NCBI GenBank assembly: GCA_911728435.2
Contig: OU452205.1
Location: 20,144,080-20,208,079, forward strand
DNA from: Apoderus coryli
Lineage: Eukaryota; Arthropoda; Insecta; Coleoptera; Attelabidae
DNA length: 64,000 nt
Reading direction: 5' to 3'
Positions 55,370 to 64,000 of the stretch are shown one piece after another; position 1 is the first letter of the stretch; each line of letters starts with the position of its first letter. The position numbers and the translations under genes were made by a program. The notes under the pieces are model-generated. The model was not told where the DNA came from and ran no database searches. It worked only from the letters and a program-made list of their open reading frames with translations.

Positions 55370-56080
55370 TAAAATATTAGACCACATTGGCGTTCGAAAA
55401 TAGTGTAAAATGGGGTAAAAAAATTAAAAAAAAACGTATTTCTTAAAAATAGCAGAAATATTAACTAGTTATTTATAGTTTTGATAGAATATAACCTATA
55501 AAATGTGTCATGAATAACTTACTTTCATAGGCGTTCGTAAATAGTGAAAAAGGGGTCAAAACATAAAAAATATATATTTCCTAAACTTATTCGAAATATG
55601 GAATAATTTTTCATAGTTGTGATACAATATAAGCTAAAAAATATTCCATAAAAGAATTGGTTCACACAGGCGTTCGAAAATAGTTTAAAAAAAGGGTCAA
55701 AAACGAAAAAAAAAATGTTTCTCAAATATACCAGAAAAATTGGCTAATTATATATAGCTTTGATATAAGATAACCTAAAAAATGCAGCATAAAATTTTTA
55801 TTTACATAGGCGTTCGTAAATAGTAGAAAAGGGGGTAAAATAAAAAAAAAATAAAATGTAAAATTTTTTATATTTAACTAGATGAATTGGTGTTAAAAAT
55901 ACACGACAAAAATTAATGTTCCATAGGTGTCCGTGAAAATTCTATAAAAGGGTCAGAAAAAATTTGTATCCGTGATAACTCAAAAACCACTTAACGGATA
56001 ACCTACAACATGCAGCATAACAATTTTGTTTACATAGGCGTTCGTAAATAGTAGAAAAGGGGGCAAAATAAATTTTATAA
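55370..56080. repeat. Degenerate tandem repeat, about 140 bp
   Basis: GCGTTCG(T/A)AAATAGT phrases begin at 55390, 55531, 55670, 55810 and 56038, with a diverged one at 55927. The first intervals are 139-141 bp, the last two 111-117 bp. Confidence 0.7.
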
Positions 56081-56337
56081 TTAAACTAAAAAAAATCAAT
56101 TAAGTTGCGTTCAAGAACTTGGCCTACATCTGAAATATAAAATATCTGCGTATAAATAGTGCCTCCAAAGAGAAGAAAAAGGCACAAAACCCGATACTTA
56201 AAAAAAAAATAGCTGATGTCTAAAACAAAACAAAAATTTATTAAATTTAGATAAATGACAAAAAGGTCATAAAATTATTACTTTTACACTTAAATATGGA
56301 GAGCTATTCGTGCCTCGAGGGCAGCAGTTTATTTTTG

Positions 56338-56573
56338 TTAATTTTCTGTTAATTTTTGCTTAAAAACCTAATACATTTTTATGTGTTTAAAGTGAAGAGC
56401 TTTGCAGGAATTTGTCTCTAAAAAAAAGTTTGTAAGTAAAGGTTGCTACTTTCAACTGTGTGTACTTTATTAATAAGCATTCTTTACTTGCAGACATTTG
56501 TGTAGAAGCAGTCCCTGCAAAACCGTTCATTTTAGATTAAAAAGTGATAACTTTTTTCAGCAAAAATGAACAG
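56338..56573. repeat. Small foldback repeat, copy 2
   Basis: Diverged version of 54240-54452, with GTTAATTTTTGCTT at the left and GCAAAAATGAACAGGG at the right. Confidence 0.55.
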
Positions 56574-56735
56574 GGAAAAAAAAAAAGATATATTTATTCC
56601 AGTGGCGTAAAAAATAGGGAGATAGAGTGTTACTGATCACTATAGCATTCTACTGGTTAATTTATTAAAAAGATTATTTATGTCAAAATAAGATTTTCTT
56701 AAAGTAAAGTAAAGTCGGTTACTAAATTTGAAAAA

Positions 56736-57322
56736 TCGGTCGTGTCACCCCAAAACTTTCCCGGCAAGTCATAATATAATCAAGAATATATGACCTGCAT
56801 ACGAAACGGAGTTTTAATAATAACTATTATTATAATTGTATTATTTTCCTTAAAATAACCTAACAAACTAACTATTTTATTCAAATATTATAAAAAAAAA
56901 GTATTGGCAGAGCTAGGACTCGAACCTGTAACCTTCCGAATGCGAAGCGAACGCCATACCAATAATCAACAGAGACTTTGAATAAAAATCTTATTTTCTT
57001 TAATATGCATATACCTTTCAAGTAGGTAACTGTGGTGACATTTTAAACGTTATTTTTTCGAGAATTATGAGGGCAAATATCAAAAGTGACCTATCGCTGT
57101 AAAGCAGATAAAAAATGCTTTGAAATGATGTATCAGTGGACCCCTACAGTTTATGAAAATTTAGTGGTGGTGTCCACCTCTATAAGAGGGTTTAAGCGAT
57201 TTCAATCAAAATCTAGTGGCTTCATCCTAGGACTGCCTAAAACTCATATACCAAAATTTAGCTCAATTGGTTTAAGCGTGTGAGCACTATCGTGGTACAA
57301 TACATACAGACACACATACATA

Positions 57323-57380
<58 letters not shown>

Positions 57381-57492
57381 GACTTCCATCTGGAAATAAT
57401 CTTAATCGTCTCAGGGAATTTCAAAATGCTTATATCCGTATTTATGTCAATTTTTTAGCGCGTTCACAATACTTTCCCTGTACGGGAAAGTA
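56736..57492 (-). mobile_element. 757-bp insertion with tRNA-Ala-like segment
   Basis: Interrupts a foldback repeat whose intact copy is at 54468. Near its ends ACTTTCCCG (56755) and CGGGAAAGT (57491) form a 9-bp inverted repeat. Inside, on the minus strand, 56905-56975 resembles tRNA-Ala: GGTATGGCG..., CGCTTCGCATTCGG and a perfect B box GGTTCGAGTCC (56916-56926). It may be a SINE or a small DNA element that carries one. A CA microsatellite lies at about 57325-57375. Confidence 0.5.
57325..57375. repeat. CA microsatellite
   Basis: About 25 CA units inside the 757-bp insertion. Confidence 0.9.
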
Positions 57493-57883
57493 AAAAAAAT
57501 ATTTAAAAGACTTTTTGAATTATGGCAAATTTTCGATTTTAAATTAAAATCTTTGATACCCTGTATCTAGACAACTAAGCTGTTTAAGAGTATAAATATG
57601 TTTTTTCTGAAGTAATCCATCTATCGAGGAGTGAATAGTATAATTTGAATAAATATGTCTCTATATCAAAATACATTAATTAGCGAGCGTTGTGTGGTAG
57701 AGCGTTGTCGGTGGAATTTAGAAACACCCGTAAAAAGATTAGTTGTTTAGACGCAGGGTATCAAAGGTTCAAATTTAAAATAAAAAATTTGTCATAATTC
57801 AAAAAGGAGTTTGAATAGTGACAGTATTTATCTTCCTATTTTTTATGCCAGTGGAATAAATATACTTTTTTATTATTAAATTT

Positions 57884-58098
57884 TCTGTTTAAGTTTGCTT
57901 GAAATTATGGGTCTAAAGTGAAGAGTTTTGTCGGAATTTGCCTGTAAACAAAAATCTGCAAGTAAAGATTTCAACTGTGTGTACCTTATCAATACGCACC
58001 CTTTAATAGCAGACTTTTGTTTAGAGGCAAATTTCTGCAAAACTGTTCACTTTAGAGCCATAAAAAGTTATAACTTTTTCAAGCAAAATGAACAGTGA
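57884..58098. repeat. Small foldback repeat, copy 3
   Basis: Diverged version of 54240-54452, directly after the large foldback copy 2 and just before exon 4. Confidence 0.5.
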
Positions 58099-58137
58099 AT
58101 AAACGCAGTGACGATTTTTTAATTGAATAGTTATTAC

Positions 58138-58281
58138 CTGGTTGGGATGATGCTATGTTAGTTGATGTTAAATTAATTACAGCATCATCTTCTTCAACAT
58201 GTTCAGCGGTTTGCTGTTCCAAAACAATATTTTCCGAAGTAGAGATTCGTCGGAACCGTTTATTCCCAGGTAGAGGATTAG
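58138..58281 (-). pseudogene. Helitron exon 4
   Basis: 144 nt, 48 codons, phase 1 at both ends. Acceptor TTTTTAG is at 58282-58288 and the donor GTAATA follows. It encodes NPLPGNKRFRRIS then an acidic/Thr-rich segment, of unknown function. Joining to exon 5 keeps the frame at GTT CAC. Grouped with the Helitron because phases match on both sides. Confidence 0.65.
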
Positions 58282-59095
58282 CTAAAAATTAAGTAAAAAT
58301 TATTCTCCAGCATAACATATTTGTATATAGCTAACATAATAAATTAAAAAGGTATATCGAAAAGGTAATTTATTTTAAAAAAATTGTAGAAATTATTTGG
58401 ATTGTGTTTATTTTGAGGGTTGCTATTTCATGTCTCTTTCCTATCCATAGGCCAATATGGCCTACGCATATGTCAATATAATACCTATTTCTTATTAAAA
58501 CAACCATTTTGTATCATTTACATGTGTAAGATAAGTACGTCGAAAATCATTTTATGTACTGGGTGTTTATTTATAAACGCACACCCCCTTTTAACTGTGT
58601 TGTTTCACCCTGGAGAAGAAAATGTTAAATAAGAAAGTTTTGGGGTTTAAAGTAAATTATTTACAGCATCAATAAATGTAGTTTGAAGTAAACAAAAGTA
58701 ATTTACACAAAACTAAGAAATAAATCCGAAATATTTACAATTATTATTTGGTACTCCACTGACTAAAAATCAGGATCTATCTGACCATAAAATTTCATCA
58801 GAAAACTGTGGATTTTCGTTCATTCTTTGCAGCATTTGGTAGCAAAATTGAACTCGTTTTTGTTTCTGTTCAGGAACATTTTCTTCTACAGGGTTAAATA
58901 ACAAAATGAAAGTGGGTGTGCGTTTGTAAATGATCATCCAGTATTTTCACAAATAGTTTTTTAATTTGTTTTTAAAAATTATATTTACAAATCAACTGTA
59001 GTATAAGTAAATTAGTCATGTTAATCGAAAAAATATTTATTGAAATTAAAAAAAAATGCAACATCAAAGTTAAATATATTAGTAATTTTATTTAC
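58282..59095 (-). other. Helitron intron 3
   Basis: 814 bp with GT donor at 59094-59095 and AG acceptor at 58282-58283. Contains a mariner-derived MITE at 58559-58941. Confidence 0.65.
58559..58941 (-). mobile_element. Mariner-derived MITE with transposase remnant
   Basis: A 383-bp element with TA on both sides (58557-58558 and 58942-58943) and imperfect terminal inverted repeats of about 68 bp (CTGGGTGTTTATTTATAAAC on the left, CTGGATGATCATTTACAAAC on the right strand). On the minus strand, about 58772-58885, a short frame reads KRVQFCYQML, NPQFSDEILWSD. It matches the region around the first catalytic Asp of the transposase at 45283-46395 (RRLQFCEAM...NICFSDE). The element is therefore an internally deleted relative of that superfamily. 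Confidence 0.7.
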
Positions 59096-59206
59096 CATTT
59101 GTATTATTGGTAAAATCATCAGTTGTTAATCTACTCGGACCTGGGTTTTGGCTAAAATGTTCACCATTTCTATTGTGCCGTTGATCTCCATTTAAAGTGG
59201 AAGTAG
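59096..59206 (-). pseudogene. Helitron exon 3
   Basis: 111 nt, 37 codons, phase 1 at both ends, with acceptor ATAG at 59207-59210 and donor GTAAAT. It encodes a polar segment rich in Asn, Gly and Arg, ending DDFTNNTNG. Its end resembles the end of exon 2, suggesting exon duplication. Confidence 0.65.
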
Positions 59207-61418
59207 CTATAAAAGAAATAAAAAATAAATTATTATTATTGTTTTTCGTAGTATATATTGTGTTTAAGATAAGAATGGAATAGCATTGGAATCTTGGCAA
59301 CGGTAAAAGTGACAATGTTGATTAAATTAGAGAAAAGTTGTACAATAAATATGGCTTTCGATTTTTAGTGTTAAATTTAAAGCTATTTTCAATCCAAAAA
59401 TAGGTGGTATATCACACGTAATGGTTTACGAAACGTCGCAGCAAAAAATTGTAAACGCTATCTATATCTTCAAAAAGAATAAGAAAGTGTTATTAATGTT
59501 TTTATACATGTAAAAATAATGTCAGAATTAAATAAAAACTAAAATCCCAAAAAATCGTTTTTTAAAAAATTCCCGAACATGCTTAAATTAGTTTAATTCT
59601 AAAAACACCATTTAAAAGGTGGTTAATTTCACATTCCAATGAGGAAGTGATTCCCATTTTTTATATCTGCAAAAATAATGCCAGAAAAAATAAAAATTGT
59701 AAAAAATTGTTTTTTCAAAAACTCTCGAAAGCAGCTAAAGTTAGTTTAATTTTGAAAACACCATTTAAAGGGTGTTTAAATTGTACAACTTTTCTCTAAT
59801 TGAACAGATATTGTAACTCAAGAATAAAAAATTCAGGGCTGTATTTAAAAAAATTTATTCGATGATGATTTTTTAAACACAAAACGTCGTAGTGAAAATT
59901 GGTAAACGTTATCTTTTGCTCCTCAAAAAGCAACAATGAGAAAGTGCTTTCCATTTTTTTTATCTGCAAATATAATGCCAGAAAAAAATAAAAATTGCAA
60001 AAAATTGTTTTTTCAAAAACTCTCGAAAACAGCTAAAGTTAGTTTAATTTTGAAAACACCATTTAAAGGGTGTTTAAATTGTACAACTTTTCTCTAATTT
60101 AACCGACATTGTAACTCAACAATAAAAAATTCAGGGTTGTATTTAAAAAAATCAATTTGATGATGCTTTTTAAAAACACGAAACGTCGTAGTGAAAATTG
60201 GTAAACGTTATCTTTTTCTCCTCAAAAAGTAACAATGAGGAAGTGCTTTCCATTTTTTTATATCTACAAAAATAATGTCAGAAAAAAGTCAAAATTACAA
60301 AAAATTGTTTTTTCAAAAACTCTCGAAAACAACTTAAGTCAGTTTAATTTTGAAAACACCATTTAAAAGGCGTTTTAATTGTACAACTTTTTTGTAATTT
60401 AAGCGACATTGTAACTTAACGATAAAAAATTCAGGGCTGTATTTAAAAAAATCAATTTGATGAAGCTTTTTCAAATACGAAACGTCGTAGTAAAAATTTG
60501 TAAACGCTAAATTTTTCTTCTCGAAAAGTATCAATGAGGAAGTGCTTTCCATGTGTTTATATCTGCAAAAATAATGCCAGAAAAAAATAAAAATTGCACA
60601 AAATTGTTTTTTCAAAAACTCTCGAAAATAGCTAAAGTTAGTTTAATTTTGAAACACCATTTAAAGGGTGTTTAAATTGTTCAACTTTTCTCTAATTTAA
60701 CAGACATTGTAACTCAACAATAAAAAATTCAGGGCTGTATTTAAAAAAATCTATTCGATGATGCTTTTTTAAACACGAAACGTCGTAGTGAAAATTGGTA
60801 AACGATATCTTTTTCTCCTGAAAAAGTAACAATGAGGAAGTGTTTTTTTTTAATTTGTAAAAATAATGTAAGAAAGAAATAAAAATTTAAATAGCAAAAA
60901 ATTGTTTTTTCAAAAAGTCTCGAAAACAGCTTAAGTTAGTTTAATTTTGAAAACACCATTTAAAAGGTGTTCAAATTGTACAACTTTTCTCTAATTTAAC
61001 CGACATTGTAACTTCTACCGTTTCCAAGAGTCCAAAGCTATCCCATTCTTATCACACACACAGTTTGTTTCTAGTTTTCCAAATTGTACATTTATCAATA
61101 TTTATCCCAGTCTTTCTTGAAGGGATCCTATGCATATGGGAATTTCTGTCAATATTTTTGACTATATTGTAAAAAACATTGAGAAAATATGTATGCCGTT
61201 GATCCAAATAAGTTCGTAAAGACATCCGATATTAATTTTTCTTTATTCTTTAAGTATGGTACGAGGCGCTGAGTAGTGTTTGCTTTGGCTTTCTAGACGA
61301 GGAGCAGTATAATGTGCGGTGCCCAATTGTGGCCGTATATCAAGTTAGTTTTTGGATAACAGATACCTACCTACAGCTAAATATTCAATAATATCACATA
61401 AATAATTTGATAACATAC
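59207..61418 (-). other. Helitron intron 2 with 299-bp satellite
   Basis: 2.2-kb intron with GT donor at 61417-61418 and AG acceptor at 59207-59208. Most of it (about 59400-61050) is a tandem repeat; the rest has no feature. Confidence 0.65.
59400..61050. repeat. 299-bp tandem repeat, about five units
   Basis: TTGTTTTTTCAAAAACTCTC recurs at about 59706, 60004, 60304, 60603 and 60901. Each unit has ACACCATTTAAA and CGAAACGTCGTAGTG phrases. Diverged copies occur in intron 6 and at about 43.8-44.4 kb. Confidence 0.8.
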
Positions 61419-61667
61419 CATTTTTTGTATTATTAAACTCAGGTTCACCAGTATCAACTGTGGTCGTACCATCTATATTGCTACATTGAACAACGGCATT
61501 GTTATTTATAATGGTAGCACGTCCTTGATGTGATAGCATATTTCCCGCAACTACAGTTACTTCATGCGGCCTGGTACTACAACCTGGAACTTGACTTCCA
61601 TTGGGAGTACTTTGTTTTTGAGTTAACTGTGTTACGGTTAACTGGGTGCTCACATCAGTATTTGTTG
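61419..61667 (-). pseudogene. Helitron exon 2
   Basis: 249 nt, 83 codons, phase 1 at both ends, with acceptor TAG at 61668-61670 and donor GTATGT. It encodes a Thr/Gln/Asn-rich segment (STQLTVTQLTQKQ at the start, EPEFNNTKNG at the end) with no known domain. The frame is open. Confidence 0.65.
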
Positions 61668-61971
61668 CTACTACAAAACATTATGAATTTCATCAATAGA
61701 TTAGGTATTATAGGTAGGCACAAACTTCTTAAAGTTATATGATGTTATCAAGTCTCACATTTTATTGGCAATATTTCGATACATTAGTAATTTTTATTGG
61801 CAATAATATCCTGATAAAAGAAAAGGATTTTAATAGTTCAAAATTGGAATATTTCAAAGATCTAAATGAAATGTGCAAGTTCAAAACGAGAAGAGTGGAA
61901 CAGAAAATGGAATTATTAGTATTTAAGTGTTATTGAAATGTACTGAAGTACATAAAATATTAATCACTTAC
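61668..61971 (-). other. Helitron intron 1
   Basis: 304 bp between GTAAGT at 61966-61971 and AG at 61668-61669. No other feature seen. Confidence 0.65.
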
Positions 61972-62083
61972 CTGCAGTGGACTGGGTATCAGATATCACA
62001 TTCCCGTTTTCCTTTTTGGTAATTCTACCTCAACTATCGCGTCCCTTTCTTGTAGAAAAATTGGTTTTCTTCCTCCGTGGCAT
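61972..62083 (-). pseudogene. Helitron exon 1, start of Rep/helicase
   Basis: 112 nt, ending in phase 1 at GTAAGT. It starts at ATG 62081-62083 with MPRRKKTNFSTRKGRD, the kind of short basic N-terminus that often opens insect Helitron Rep proteins. An in-frame TGA at 62030-62032 follows; beyond it the frame is open to the donor. This and the downstream lesions make the gene non-functional. Confidence 0.7.
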
Positions 62084-63689
62084 ATTCAATATAAAAAAAC
62101 TATTAACAAAATCGAAATCTTAATATTCACTTTCTATTCAATTGAAACAGAAAATGAACTGGCTTGGCGCCTTTTTTGAGCATCATGATATTCACTTGTT
62201 TTTCCAGATAGCTTGATATTGTTCTAAATGTCAAATGTATACCTAACAATAAAGCCCTGTTCATAATGGGAAAAAAACATCAAACACTATATACCATATT
62301 TCAAAAAATGTCATTCATGTTTCAAATGCTAAATTGTTGATCAAGAAATATTTTTCCAATTGTTTACTGGAATAAAATAAAAATTCAAATTACTATTGAC
62401 GTCATTATAAATAATAAAGTGTCTATTTACAGCGACTAACAGTATTTTTTGACAGATGACAATACATTGACATAGATCAAGATGAGAGTTAGGCAAAATC
62501 AAAATAGTATATCAATATTTTATTTTATAATGGTTTTATTAAACTCTCCAGTAAATTTTGAGGATATTGACATAAAATTGTATTAAGCATAGGTATATTA
62601 CCACTTACCGCACTTCAGAAAAATTTACTATTTTTATTAATCAGATGTACTATAATTTGAACAATTGGGGTGGAGACAATAACCTCTCCAGGAGTTTTCA
62701 ACTCGTTTTTCCACAACTGACTCCTTTATCAGATAAAACTTATGTTCTACAACTCAATTCAGTAGAGCTAGTGTGGCATATCTTCACTTCAATTGTGCAT
62801 ATTTATAAATTTCATCATTGTCTGTTTGTAAAGACAATGATTTTAAATTAGAGTTGTTAAGAAAAGAACGGAAAGGTTCTTAAGAAAAGGTTTCCGAGAT
62901 AGCCTGTTCAGTGAATCGTTCTTTTAAAAGAACTGATATGAAAGCAACCTATAAAAACTCACTGTATAGTTCGTCTATACTGCGAAAGATGGCGCCATTT
63001 GATTTCATCTTCTTCTTTTTTGGTCAATTTTTGGCCCAATTAACTATTTTCACTTCACTATAAAAATAATTGACATAATTAAACAGCCTATAATTTGAAT
63101 ATATGTACAATTGAAGATAATTGGCGATATCCCTCTACTACCTCAGATCCGCTGGTGTGATGTCACCTACCGCTCATATCACTTGCATTGCACTTACGAG
63201 AGAACGGAATCGATGATATGCTATTTCAATACACTGTGCTTAGCTTCAACCACAATATCATTGACTATAAAGCATTATGAGGAGTTTAACTGAATCGATG
63301 TGACATGATCACCTACCACTCAACTCACTTTATTTTTTATACACGGAACGTCAAAATTATTATTAGTTTCGTTCGTTCATTCGTTCGTTAATGGCCTTCA
63401 CCAACGGGTATTTAGCTAGTTTCACGTACGTATGAAAGAATTTTATTTTAATGTCTGTAAATGAGATAAATGAGATTTTTGGATCAGAGAAACTCTTGAG
63501 AAAAACGACTTGGTAATGTGAATATTTATTGGTAAAATATCAGCATGTTTTGTTCAATTATCTCTCATACATCGTTCTTGTATAAATTCTATTGACAGTT
63601 AACCAAGAAATTACCTAATCTCAATATGTTGCATAAGTAAGTAGCTGATCTGAGAATGTAGGCAATGATATTAGTAGTGTGTTATTGGC
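62084..63689. other. Region 5' of the Helitron gene
   Basis: No supported gene. The Helitron 5' end should lie here but no clear TC terminus was identified. A CGTTCGTTCATTCGTTCG run at about 63368-63389 is followed by GTATTTAGCTAGT at 63408-63420; short frames at 62645 and 63111 have no recognisable features. Confidence 0.55.
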
Positions 63690-64000
63690 ATGATATAGAT
63701 TCTAACCTCTTTTTATTATAGTCACCTGAGGAAAAAATTATGTAATATTTATAAATAATAATAAATAATAGTAAAATGATATAATAATGGTTTATGTGGG
63801 AGTTTGGCACCACAGTAAAATAACACAGTTAATTTCCTGTTTCCCTGAACAGGGCGACATCTTACCTACAAATGTGTTCGGTATGAAAGTGTTTAAAATT
63901 ATGTGCGCTAATAATTACATGTTGTTTTAAAGTGTGACATTGTCTATTTGTTTGTAAAAGTGTAAAAAAACATTCGCTGTGTCACATGATCTAAAATAGA
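63690..64000. repeat. Dispersed repeat, copy of 33.7-34.1 kb
   Basis: From TCTAACCTCTTTTTATT onward, including GGTTTATGTGGGAG, TAACACAGTTAATTTCCTG and ATTATGTGCGCTAATAATT, the sequence matches about 33740-34080 with several substitutions and small indels. It runs off the window. Confidence 0.75.

Larger units (their letters stand above)
56591..57864. repeat. Large foldback repeat, copy 2, interrupted
   Basis: Same ends as 54468-54981 (ATTCCAGTGGCGTAA and TGCCAGTGGAATAAAT), but split by an insertion at about 56736-57492 next to TTTGAAAAA. The remainder is clearly homologous to copy 1. Confidence 0.65.
53965..58137 (-). other. Helitron intron 4, filled with repeats
   Basis: A 4.2-kb intron with GT donor at 58136-58137 and AG acceptor at 53965-53966. 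It holds the foldback repeats, a tandem repeat, a CTGT microsatellite, a 757-bp insertion and a CA microsatellite, listed separately. No gene. Confidence 0.7.
49073..62083 (-). mobile_element. Helitron, Rep/helicase gene in seven exons, decayed
   Basis: A minus-strand Helitron recognised from an HUH Rep domain and a C-terminal Pif1-type helicase. Splice sites join seven exons from a start at 62083 to a stop at 49073. The first four exons are short and spread over about 4 kb. Termini were not found, so the true element is larger. At least six lesions affect the coding sequence (stops at 62030, 52013 and 49334; deletions near 51803 and in the P-loop; frameshifts near 51710 and 49570). Extensive repeats have entered the introns. 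Confidence 0.8.

Noticed and set aside
63408..63420. GTATTTAGCTAGT as a Helitron 3' terminus
   Set aside because: It ends in CTAGT but has no adjacent hairpin and lies on the wrong side and strand for the Rep/helicase gene described.

Overview
This is AT-rich, repeat-dense nuclear DNA, most likely from an insect. Evidence for an insect: errantivirus-like Ty3/gypsy elements with gag, pol and env; an Mdg3-like Ty3/gypsy element; a DD41D mariner-family transposon; a spliced Helitron; and a promoter with a TATA box and an arthropod TCAGT initiator. I cannot name the species. Almost every recognisable gene belongs to a transposable element. The exception is a small F-box gene repeated in tandem.

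Layout. 1-3297: 3' part of a plus-strand LTR element, with an Env-like tail and a LTR of about 1 kb. It appears to sit inside a decayed minus-strand Ty3/gypsy element (3298-10049: gag, protease, RT, RNase H, integrase). That element's protease is split by a 1357-bp insertion (6469-7825) made of 332-bp units, direct then inverted, each complete unit carrying a hammerhead ribozyme. 10051-28277: tandem array of four units of about 2.77 kb, each with an F-box gene behind its own TATA/initiator promoter; two copies are intact and two are frameshifted. The array carries a very young Mdg3-like element (12976-18219, LTRs identical by eye, integrase core deleted). It also carries a second ribozyme-bearing insertion (25570-27475, units of about 538 bp, again direct then inverted, 14-bp target duplication).

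28278-34933: satellite-rich DNA with 132-bp and 222-bp tandem repeats and a recurrent hairpin module. 34934-43104: a complete minus-strand errantivirus-like element with open gag, pol and env, LTRs differing at 2 of 325 positions, and TATA target duplication. 43105-44838: AT-rich spacer. 44839-46926: DD41D transposon with an intact transposase and terminal inverted repeats of about 340 bp. 46927-49072: repeats. 49073-62083: a minus-strand Helitron Rep/helicase gene that I could resolve into seven exons. The first four are short, with phase-1 introns packed with satellites, foldback repeats, a mariner-derived MITE and a tRNA-like insertion. The coding sequence carries several disabling lesions. 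62084-64000: flank ending in a dispersed repeat shared with 33.7-34.1 kb.

The most notable observation is the pair of unrelated hammerhead-ribozyme families. Both inserted as a partial direct dimer followed by inverted copies, flanked by 12- and 14-bp target duplications, with no protein of their own. This resembles the ribozyme-bearing terminal repeats of Penelope-like elements, but the protein partner is not in the window.
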